Source: Saprospiraceae bacterium (GTDB lineage: Bacteria; Bacteroidota; Bacteroidia; Chitinophagales; Saprospiraceae). From it: 64,000 nt of DNA. Position 1 is the stretch's first letter. Each line of letters begins with the position of its first letter. The notes beneath the pieces are model-generated. The model ran no database searches. It was not told the origin of the DNA and saw only the letters and a program-made list of their open reading frames with translations. Below, piece by piece: positions 26,921 to 34,157 of the stretch. The stretch lies in the NCBI GenBank assembly GCA_028282725.1, contig JANQHF010000107.1:62001-126000 (forward strand). The letters are read 5' to 3'. The translations under genes were made by a program, and so were the position numbers.

Positions 26921-27787
26921 TCACAGGTCGAGACAGAGTGCTGCTGCACCAAGGACGTGGATATCGGCATTGTCCGACACATCAATTTTGATATTTGCAG
27001 ACATCGTGCGATAGACATTTCTATGGATAACCGCCCACATTGCCTCCCTGAAAAACTCATATCCTTTACAGACGGAACCTCCCAGGATGATTATTTCCGG
27101 ATCAATGGCATACAATATTGTATTGATTGCGTGGCCAAGATGATTTCCAAACTCAGCAAACATTGCCAATGCCTTTGCCTGACCATGGAGACAGGACTGA
27201 TAGACATCTGGTCCATTCTCACCATGTACATTTTTAAAGAACTGGCCACTACAGTAGTATTCGTAATAGTGATCCAGGTAGGGGATCATGCCAAATTCTC
27301 CCGCCCCACAATTCGGTCCGTTATATATTTTATTGTTAATAACAATTCCGGCAGCCATCCCTGTCCCGATGATCAGCCCGATCATATTTGCATGACCTTT
27401 TCCTTTTCCGAAGTATCTTTCTCCCAAGGCAAAGCAGTTGGCATCGTTATTCAGATGGACAGGTACATCATACCGATCTGATAACAGTCCTCCCAGGTGC
27501 ACTTCCTTCCAGGAGGGGATATTTTGCACATCATAAACAATTCCCATAGCAATATCAACGACGCTAGGTACTCCAATACCCATGCCACTAATTGTCCCGT
27601 CCAAAACCTCATCAATAGCATTGTACACAGCATGTAATACGTCTCGCTCAGATCCATTTTTCGGAATGAGAAATTGTGCACTTCGAGTGACCTTCATATC
27701 CTGAATCTTGGACGCGCGCACCTTGGTACCTCCGATGTCTACTCCAAGGATGGGTTCGTGATTAATGTTGTCCTGAATCTTTGTCAT
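26921..27787 (-). CDS. ROK-family sugar kinase-like protein
   Basis: 288 residues. The phosphate-binding LGVDIGGTKVRASK opens the ATPase fold, GIGVPSVVD and LNNDANCFALGERYFG with the catalytic Asp follow, and IIGTGMAAGIVINNKIYNG and IIILGGSVCKG complete it. The usual ROK zinc site (a Gly-His pair followed by CxCGxxGCxE) is absent: the segment reads GEFGMIPYLDHYYEYYCSGQFF. Zinc-less ROK kinases exist, so activity is possible. Its start overlaps the stop of the sugar transporter (ATGA). With the deacetylase and transporter this suggests phosphorylation of an imported hexose or hexosamine. The truncated transposase sits directly behind its stop. Confidence 0.87.
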   Translation of the reverse strand: MTKIQDNINHEPILGVDIGGTKVRASKIQDMKVTRSAQFLIPKNGSERDVLHAVYNAIDEVLDGTISGMGIGVPSVVDIAMGIVYDVQNIPSWKEVHLGGLLSDRYDVPVHLNNDANCFALGERYFGKGKGHANMIGLIIGTGMAAGIVINNKIYNGPNCGAGEFGMIPYLDHYYEYYCSGQFFKNVHGENGPDVYQSCLHGQAKALAMFAEFGNHLGHAINTILYAIDPEIIILGGSVCKGYEFFREAMWAVIHRNVYRTMSANIKIDVSDNADIHVLGAAALCLDL

Positions 27788-29043
27788 TCACCTGCTATCT
27801 CTTTTCGCAAACGAATCACTTCATTGTTGATGATAGGTTTTGACCAGAATCCAATGCTCAGTACATATGCCAGAGTAACAAAAAGAAAGAAGAGCCCGGC
27901 CTTCAGTCCCAACAGATCTCCCAATGCACCGACAATCAGGGGAATCACCGCACCTCCGGCTATACCTGTTACGAGAATACCTGAGAATGAACCGTGATGT
28001 TCCGCAACCGAATTTAAAGCCAGGGATATGATGATGGACCACATCACTGAAATAAAGAAACCAATGGCAGGAAAAGCCATCAATGCGACTCCTCTCGATC
28101 CTGTCAAAGCGATAAATAGAGTAATGATTGTGGCCAGGGAAAATCCAATTAAAACTTTTCTGCTATCTACGAACTTGAGCAGGATCAAGCCCAATATTGT
28201 ACCGGCGGTCATCATACCCCAGAAATATGAAACTGTGCTGGCACCTAATGTCTGCGGATCAACATCGTGGTATGTCTGAAGAAATTTGGAAATCCAATTC
28301 GCCACTCCCTGCTCGGTACCAACGTAGGTGAATATTCCCAGGAAATATAGAAGCACCAGTGGCTTTTTGAGCAATTCAAGATGCGTTTGCCAGGCTCCGG
28401 CTCGTTCATCTTCCTGTAATTCCACTTTTGGAAATTTTGCAATCCAAATGATGAGGACCATTAATAGTGAAAATACTGCAAAAAGCCAGTAAAGAGAAAT
28501 CCAGGGTAATTGATCCGGAACCAAGGGTCCGAATATCCCCTTGATCCAATGCGGATTGACTCCATCACGCGTCATATTGACCACTATGAAAGAATAGACC
28601 AGAGGACTTAAAAATGATGCAAGTCCAAAAAACAACTGCCCCAGTACAGAGTTGAACGCAAAATGCTTTTCACCTCCCGCTACTCTGAGCAAGGGATTGA
28701 TGGCCACTTGCAGCATTGCCATCCCTGTTCCGATGAGAAAAAGCGATAAAATGTACAACGCGAAAGATGGTGCACAGGCAAAAAACAATGCGCCCAGGCT
28801 GGAGATGAAGAAGGCGATAATCATTACTTTCTTTTCACCAATCTTTTCTACGAGCATCCCTGCCGGAACCGACATGATTCCGTAAGCTATAAAAAACGCA
28901 AATGGCAGAACGGCAACGGTGCTCAGGCTCAGGTCAAAACTGTCGATGATATCAGGCACTAACGGACCGATGATATTGGTCAGGAATGAAATGACAAAGA
29001 AGGTGATCAGGATCAATAGAACTAGTGCCGTATTGTGCTTCAT
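27784..29043 (-). CDS. FucP/GluP-like MFS sugar:proton symporter
   Basis: 419 residues, 12 predicted membrane helices. FHS-family features include IIGPLVPDIIDSFDLS in the first loop, FAFFIAYGIMSVPAGMLVEKIGEKK (shortened: FAYGIMSVPAG-like) in helix 2, and QVAINPLLRVAGGEKHFAFN in helices 4-5, where the N-P-L motif replaces the N-P of FucP. The family imports fucose, glucose, galactose or N-acetylglucosamine with protons. Coupled on both sides: 2 bp after the PIG-L deacetylase and overlapping the ROK kinase by 4 bp. The substrate is probably the deacetylated or intact amino sugar; this is inference from neighbours. Confidence 0.88.
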   Translation of the reverse strand: MKHNTALVLLILITFFVISFLTNIIGPLVPDIIDSFDLSLSTVAVLPFAFFIAYGIMSVPAGMLVEKIGEKKVMIIAFFISSLGALFFACAPSFALYILSLFLIGTGMAMLQVAINPLLRVAGGEKHFAFNSVLGQLFFGLASFLSPLVYSFIVVNMTRDGVNPHWIKGIFGPLVPDQLPWISLYWLFAVFSLLMVLIIWIAKFPKVELQEDERAGAWQTHLELLKKPLVLLYFLGIFTYVGTEQGVANWISKFLQTYHDVDPQTLGASTVSYFWGMMTAGTILGLILLKFVDSRKVLIGFSLATIITLFIALTGSRGVALMAFPAIGFFISVMWSIIISLALNSVAEHHGSFSGILVTGIAGGAVIPLIVGALGDLLGLKAGLFFLFVTLAYVLSIGFWSKPIINNEVIRLRKEIAGE

Positions 29044-29045
29044 TC

Positions 29046-29948
29046 TTATGGCTTGATCTCTTTTAGCATAGGAAAGAAATTATAAATCTCTTCCTCAGAT
29101 GGTTGATAGCCATATTCAGCGATTTCAAAAGCCTCGGTAAAACGTATTGCTCCTGCTTTCGAACCGTAATATTTATTCAGGGCAGCTCTTTTGGCACCGG
29201 TCATTTGTCCTCCGTATCCTTCCAGGTTTTTGGCCAGCCATTCCTTGCGCTCTTTCTTGCCCTTGGGTACGAGAGCGACACTGGCATCACCGCCATTGGT
29301 CCAAGGTCCCCATTCATACATTTGTGATTCATGAGCATCGAGTGCGGCTACCTTCTTGTCCCAGACATTATCGATTCCGATGACTATGTCCGGTTCATGG
29401 GGATAGGGTTTTTGAAATCGGTCTTGCATGTATAGAAACAGAGGATTCTTTGATAAAGGAGGCGTATCCGGACATACATTAGGTACGATGACCATATAGG
29501 ACGCATCCTGAACTACTTTTCCGGCATTGCGATGATCGGGATGGTAGTCATTTGGTCGGAGTCCTAATACGATATCCGCTTTCCACTTTCTGATTGCTCT
29601 GATGACCTGGTGTCTGACCTGAAGGGTGGGGAGCAGTTCGCCATCATGGTTATCCAAAGTTTCATATTCGGCAATACCCAGTCGATTTCCGGCTTCTTTA
29701 GCCTCTGCACGTCGTCGATTACCCAGCGCTCCACCTCCCTGGCTCTGATGCCCGGCATCTCCGCTTGTGAGGGACAAGAACTTTACATTATGACCCATTT
29801 GAGCAAAAAGCGCAGCGGTCCCGCCAAACTTGTAATCACAGTCATCGGGATGAGCACCGATGGCAATAATGTTCAAGGGACGATCCTGGCTACAGAGAAC
29901 TAAAGGAAAGAGGATGCAAAAAATTGAAGTGAGTCTTATTTGTTTCAT
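29046..29948 (-). CDS. Secreted PIG-L/LmbE-family N-acetyl-sugar deacetylase
   Basis: 300 residues with a signal peptide (1-19, ending LVLCSQ). The zinc motif AIGAHPDDCDYKFGG lies at about 31-45 and the second motif HPDHRNAGK near residue 149. The family removes acetyl groups from N-acetylglucosaminyl groups; the export signal places it in the periplasm or outside. It is the first gene of a tight three-gene operon with an MFS sugar importer and a ROK kinase, so it probably prepares an amino sugar for uptake. An ATG at the signal start is unambiguous. Confidence 0.9.
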   Translation of the reverse strand: MKQIRLTSIFCILFPLVLCSQDRPLNIIAIGAHPDDCDYKFGGTAALFAQMGHNVKFLSLTSGDAGHQSQGGGALGNRRRAEAKEAGNRLGIAEYETLDNHDGELLPTLQVRHQVIRAIRKWKADIVLGLRPNDYHPDHRNAGKVVQDASYMVIVPNVCPDTPPLSKNPLFLYMQDRFQKPYPHEPDIVIGIDNVWDKKVAALDAHESQMYEWGPWTNGGDASVALVPKGKKERKEWLAKNLEGYGGQMTGAKRAALNKYYGSKAGAIRFTEAFEIAEYGYQPSEEEIYNFFPMLKEIKP

Positions 29949-30107
29949 AAATCCAATTTACTCAGAATCCATTGATCCGTCATGAATATTTAGTAAATTC
30001 AGGATAACAGGTTGAATCATTCAACCAATTGAAGTTTTGCCAATCACGTCCGTGTAGCATGGGCATACGACTCATACAATGAAATTTCTAACCTAACCTT
30101 ATCTATT

Positions 30108-30944
30108 ATGAAATATTTCAATTTGTTTTTTCTTCTTTTTCTTACCTATCAATTTTCGGTTGCCCAGGTAGCCTCGGAGATATATGCATTGTCAAATGGA
30201 AGCTCCCAAATAAACTTTGTCTCAAATAATGAGCTGGAGATTTGGGGTTTTAGAATGGACAACGACGGCATTCTGCGATTCATGGCCAATGGTAATGACG
30301 AAGTAATGACCATCGACGATGATAACGGCAGAAATATTGGTATGGGAGTAGATCCTTCGGATGCATATCAGTTGTCCGTTGTGAATAACGAATCGTCAAG
30401 TAGTTGGAGATATGGCATTTGGTCAAGAGCAGGGGGTACTGGCACCGGAAGCAGAGTCGGCGTTCTTGGATGGGCAACAGCAAATTCTGGCCCTCGTTAC
30501 GGAATATATGGTTCAGCCGCACAACAAAACGATTCCTGGGGAGTCTATTGTAGCGGCAACTTATGGTATACCGGAAGTTTGACATCCATATCGGATAGAA
30601 GACAAAAACGAGATATCAAAAGTTTTAAGAACGGTCTCGACCTTGTTATGGGTTTGCAACCCCGGACCTATTTTTATCGGCAAGAGGAAAGTGGTCTGAA
30701 TCTCCCTAAGAGCGCACAGTTTGGTTTTGTTGCCCAGGAATTGGAAAAAGTACTCCCGGAATTGGTCGAAACCAATGAGCACGATGTTTTCACAGATATT
30801 GAAGAGAACGAGCATACCAGGATGGAATTGAAAGGTGTCAACTACATAGGATTGATCCCTCTGTTAACACAAGCGATCCAGGAACAACAGGATATCATCA
30901 AGCAATTGGAAGCCAGGATCGCAATACTGGAAAATGAAGATTGA
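30108..30944 (+). CDS. Second secreted S74 tail-fiber-like surface protein
   Basis: 278 residues. Signal peptide 1-19 (FFLLFLTYQFSVAQ). A short beta-structured stalk (GNDEVMTIDDDNGRNIGMG; GVLGWATANSGPRYGIYG) precedes a C-terminal S74 intramolecular chaperone domain (SISDRRQKRDIKSF, FGFVAQELEKVLPELV), ending in a coiled coil (QEQQDIIKQLEARIAILE). The DR/KRD segment corresponds to the DARWKKDI segment of the first S74 gene at 24.0 kb. It is predicted to be a trimeric surface fibre. It is divergent from the deacetylase operon and converges on the lipocalin-like lipoprotein, with 17 bp between stops. Confidence 0.87.
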   Translation: MKYFNLFFLLFLTYQFSVAQVASEIYALSNGSSQINFVSNNELEIWGFRMDNDGILRFMANGNDEVMTIDDDNGRNIGMGVDPSDAYQLSVVNNESSSSWRYGIWSRAGGTGTGSRVGVLGWATANSGPRYGIYGSAAQQNDSWGVYCSGNLWYTGSLTSISDRRQKRDIKSFKNGLDLVMGLQPRTYFYRQEESGLNLPKSAQFGFVAQELEKVLPELVETNEHDVFTDIEENEHTRMELKGVNYIGLIPLLTQAIQEQQDIIKQLEARIAILENED

Positions 30945-30961
30945 ATATCAGCATTGATCGT

Positions 30962-31492
30962 TCAATTGACTTTGCGCCAAACGAGCGTTTGATGGACGGC
31001 CTGGCTTCGGGTGCCTTGTACCGCGATAGGAGGTGTGGAAAGTATGAGATTGCCATTTTCAAAAGAGAAAAATCGCTTTTGTTCACGTCCCACCCAATTT
31101 GGATTGATACATGCTTCCACCCGATGAATGACATATGAAGAATCGCGATTGATCTCGTAAGGACCCGCATATGCAAAGAATGAGTTGAAGGCTGTCAAAG
31201 CCTCTTCGGCAATTCTTGTTCCTACGTCATCTGTCGACATTTTCGCACGGTTATCCGCCATCAGGATACCATTCATCTCTCCCGACTCTTCATAGATCAA
31301 TTTGCCATAAGCAGCCGTTCCGTATGGATAGATCTCGGAGCCATCTGCAAGCTTAGCTGTCCATTTTTCCAGTTTCCACGAACCAATGAAATCGGCATTC
31401 GGATGTTCTTCTCCCAATTCTATCTGGCAGGAAATTAAGATGGCAACAACACCAATGAGCATTAGCTTGGAAAAACTCTTATTGTATTTCAT
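30962..31492 (-). CDS. Lipocalin-like (Lipocalin_5) lipoprotein
   Basis: 176 residues with a lipobox ILISC (Cys22). The mature part follows the Lipocalin_5 pattern: FIGSWKLEKWTAKLADGSE, YPYGTAAYGKLIYEESGEM, FFAYAGPYEINRDSSYVIH and NPNWVGREQKRFFSFENG, an eight-stranded calyx that may bind a small lipophile. The ligand is unknown. It follows the M29 peptidase-like lipoprotein by 18 bp and is probably in the same operon. Confidence 0.82.
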   Translation of the reverse strand: MKYNKSFSKLMLIGVVAILISCQIELGEEHPNADFIGSWKLEKWTAKLADGSEIYPYGTAAYGKLIYEESGEMNGILMADNRAKMSTDDVGTRIAEEALTAFNSFFAYAGPYEINRDSSYVIHRVEACINPNWVGREQKRFFSFENGNLILSTPPIAVQGTRSQAVHQTLVWRKVN

Positions 31493-31510
31493 CGATTCTG
31501 GTTATTGTAC

Positions 31511-32698
31511 TTACCGGACGAGAAAACCATCTACAACCCAGGTCTTATCCCCGACAAAGACACTCGCATTGGTAAAGAAATTCCATCGCACATAACCACC
31601 TCCCACATTACCACCCAATTCGGTATTGTCCCCCAATGACAAGCGCACTACGCCCGCACCATATCCATAGTAAGGTATCCATGGAATCGAATCCGTTTGC
31701 ACAGATATCACAGGATTGAATCCGAGTGCGAATTCCCTGAATGAAATCGCAGCCTCACCCGCTTTTTCAATTTCACTGATTACCGCCTCTGTACCTCCGT
31801 TGGTCTCGATTCCCGATATTTTTCCATTTTCTATACTCACAATCAAATCCCGTACCCTTTGTCCATCCCAATCTGCATCGGGAAAAGCGATTATTCCATT
31901 GACTGTTTCTTCTAATGGCGCAACGCGTATGACTCCACTGGGCATTTCAATTTCCCGGTCGATCAGATTGCGTGCCCTGGAAGCCCTTTGTGCCGATGCA
32001 TTTCCGTCCTGTTTTGTAACGGGTCGATCACCTATTCGAAAAGAAAGGTCCGTTCCTTCCGGTGTAGTGACCCGTACGATGTTATCCCGCATTTCATTTT
32101 CAAACTCATATTGAATTCCTCCAAGATCATTGTAATCCGTTTGCAGAACGGCTTGCTGGTAGAGAAGAGCCTTTGACCCATCAATCTCTAAGAGCTCTCC
32201 GTTCAAGTTGTACGCACCGGCCCAATGAAAGTGAATCGTACGTCTTGATCCTTGTTCTAAAATGGACTGCAGCACTTTATAAGGCAAGTGGTTTGGAATG
32301 GCACCTGGCAACATAATTCCCAGGTCAACTGTCTGGAAGATAGCTGCCAGTTGAGAAGAGTCTTTGCCTACAGTTGCCGTAGTGAATTCCGTAGACCAAT
32401 CATCAGGTTGTACATCACCGACACTAATCGCACCGAGATATTCAGCTCCTTTTGCAATAATTGCATTCTTGATCACATCGACTATGGGATTGAATCCTCC
32501 GGGCTGCATGACAAGGAGCACCCGCTCTCCGGGTTGAAGTCTCGAAAGTTCAATGATTTTGTTTCCCAATGCGTTAAAGTCGAGTGAATAGGGGAGTGCC
32601 TCGAAACGGGGAGAGGAAGTTTTACTATTGTTTTGACACGAGAAGGCCATGAAAACACTCAGGATGATCAGCAGGTATTTCACTTTACTAAGAGCCAT
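31511..32698 (-). CDS. M29-like aminopeptidase (AmpS/PepS-type) lipoprotein
   Basis: 395 residues. Lipobox FMAFSC (Cys21). The mature protein follows the thermophilic M29 aminopeptidase layout: LQPGERVLLVMQPG at the N-terminal domain, RVTTPEGTDLSFRIGDRPV in the middle, then IEKAGEAAISFREFALGFNPV and GNVGGGYVRWNF near the metal-binding C-terminal region. The canonical metal ligands are only partly recognisable, so a non-peptidase role is possible. It is divergent from the DUF1080 gene (106 bp apart) and leads the lipocalin-like gene. Confidence 0.75.
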   Translation of the reverse strand: MALSKVKYLLIILSVFMAFSCQNNSKTSSPRFEALPYSLDFNALGNKIIELSRLQPGERVLLVMQPGGFNPIVDVIKNAIIAKGAEYLGAISVGDVQPDDWSTEFTTATVGKDSSQLAAIFQTVDLGIMLPGAIPNHLPYKVLQSILEQGSRRTIHFHWAGAYNLNGELLEIDGSKALLYQQAVLQTDYNDLGGIQYEFENEMRDNIVRVTTPEGTDLSFRIGDRPVTKQDGNASAQRASRARNLIDREIEMPSGVIRVAPLEETVNGIIAFPDADWDGQRVRDLIVSIENGKISGIETNGGTEAVISEIEKAGEAAISFREFALGFNPVISVQTDSIPWIPYYGYGAGVVRLSLGDNTELGGNVGGGYVRWNFFTNASVFVGDKTWVVDGFLVR

Positions 32699-32804
32699 GT
32701 TTTAGGATCATTTTTGGTGATGTCTATTCCATTTGATGAATTCTGTCTCAAATATCGTCTGGATTCTCAATGGAGTCGATATATTTATTTCAAAAGATTT
32801 TGAG

Positions 32805-33584
32805 ATGAAATTTTCCGTAAAAATGCTTAATTCTGTATTCCTAGTTTCATTTATCGCAATTTTTTATTCCCTTGGCCATGCTCAGGTCGGGGTAGGAGTT
32901 CAGCCACCGATTGATGCCGAACTGTTGCTTGATGGTAGTCGACAAATGCTGGAAGCCAAGTGGATGTATTGGAAGGGACCCAGGTTTTCCTCTCAGGATC
33001 CGATCAAATGGAAGATCGTTGCTGATCCCGTTGAGAGTGGAACAGTCGTCAATAGCAATGATCCTGCAGCAACAGGAGGCAAATATGGTGCGGCAGACAT
33101 CGTGACCAAGAAAGAGTATCGAGATTTCAGACTGCATGTCGAATTTCTGGTTGCCAATGAAGGTGGGAATAGTGGGGTCTATTTACAAAACAGGTATGAA
33201 ATACAAATATTGGATGGCGATCAATCCAAACACGGCATGGGAGCGGTCATCAACGAAACGGAATCTCCATATCATGCGTACTATGGTCAGGGTCAGTGGA
33301 ATGCCTACGACGTCGTATTCAGAGCGGCGAGGTTCGAAAATGATGTGCGGACAGAAAAGGCTCTTGTGACAGTTTATTTCAATGGGGTTAAGGTGCATAC
33401 CAACCAGGAAATCAACCAGGTGTGGGGTGGACCTAATTCCGGACTTGACGGGGGAAATGATGGTGGCAGAGGAATCACTGATACTCCCGGGGGGATCAAA
33501 TTACAGGCAGAGGGGCATAATGTACTTTATCGAAATATATGGATCAAAGGTTTAAATCTGACAACAGCAGATACTGATTTTTAG
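32805..33584 (+). CDS. Secreted DUF1080 / 3-keto-disaccharide hydrolase domain protein
   Basis: 259 residues from the ATG at 32805 (KFSVKMLNSVFLVSF... signal peptide ending GHAQ); a longer frame from 32733 would bury the signal. The concanavalin-like sandwich is recognised by DPIKWKIVADPVESGT, DFRLHVEFLV, GNSGVYLQNRYEIQILD and GGIKLQAEGHNVLYRNIWIK. Members cleave 3-keto-glycosides in several Bacteroidota; others only bind sugars. The likely location is the periplasm or cell surface. A small membrane protein follows 24 bp downstream. Confidence 0.88.
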   Translation: MKFSVKMLNSVFLVSFIAIFYSLGHAQVGVGVQPPIDAELLLDGSRQMLEAKWMYWKGPRFSSQDPIKWKIVADPVESGTVVNSNDPAATGGKYGAADIVTKKEYRDFRLHVEFLVANEGGNSGVYLQNRYEIQILDGDQSKHGMGAVINETESPYHAYYGQGQWNAYDVVFRAARFENDVRTEKALVTVYFNGVKVHTNQEINQVWGGPNSGLDGGNDGGRGITDTPGGIKLQAEGHNVLYRNIWIKGLNLTTADTDF

Positions 33585-33608
33585 TAACCTTAAGTCAAAC
33601 CTATAAGT

Positions 33609-34115
33609 TTGAGAGGGATTATTCAGCACGCAAATCTTTGGGGAATTTACCTGGGAGTCGCAGTCTGGCTGAGTACACAGATCCTGACTTGGTTGGGCAT
33701 GGGATTAATCAATTGGTTTGTCATACTGACCTGCTTGCCGGTGATTCTATTCGCCTGGTTTGGATTTACCAACTATTTAAATACTAATGACCAAAAGGTT
33801 GGATATCTGCAAGGAATCTTTTGGACGCTGATAGTTATAATCATGGGCCATTCCGTCTTTCAATGCTACATGTTCCTTTATGCGTGTTATATAAGTCAGG
33901 ACCGGGCTGATAATGTTGTAGTCATGTGGGCAGACCATCTGAGCACTACTAGCCTTTCGGAAGAAGAATTTACGAAAGGAATAGAAGGGGTTAGAAAGCC
34001 CTGCGAAGCGATTCCAATATTTACGATTGAAATTGTTACGTATGGATTATCGCAATTCGTCCCGGCCATGATGATCATCTTTTTTAAAGTCTGCAAGAGC
34101 AGGAGAGTACCCTGA
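33609..34115 (+). CDS. Small membrane protein, DUF4199-like
   Basis: 168 residues from a TTG start at 33609, which is the only start near the first hydrophobic segment. Four hydrophobic segments are visible: WGIYLGVAVWLSTQILTW, WFVILTCLPVILFAWFGF, IFWTLIVIIMGHSVFQCYMF and, at the end, FVPAMMIIFFKV. Length and topology fit DUF4199, a Bacteroidota inner-membrane family without known function; the sequence match is loose. It probably shares a transcript with the DUF1080 gene. Confidence 0.65.
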   Translation: MRGIIQHANLWGIYLGVAVWLSTQILTWLGMGLINWFVILTCLPVILFAWFGFTNYLNTNDQKVGYLQGIFWTLIVIIMGHSVFQCYMFLYACYISQDRADNVVVMWADHLSTTSLSEEEFTKGIEGVRKPCEAIPIFTIEIVTYGLSQFVPAMMIIFFKVCKSRRVP

Positions 34116-34157
34116 ACCATCGTTTTCCTCGATGAAAGAAGAAGAGAAAAAGTTGAT

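Noticed and set aside
26861-27481. 206-residue plus-strand frame over the ROK gene
   Set aside because: It is antisense to well-conserved ROK motifs and is rich in low-complexity Cys and His typical of shadow frames.
24015-30944. Prophage suggested by S74 'tail fiber' proteins
   Set aside because: No capsid, terminase, portal, integrase or lysis genes are present and both proteins have Sec signals.
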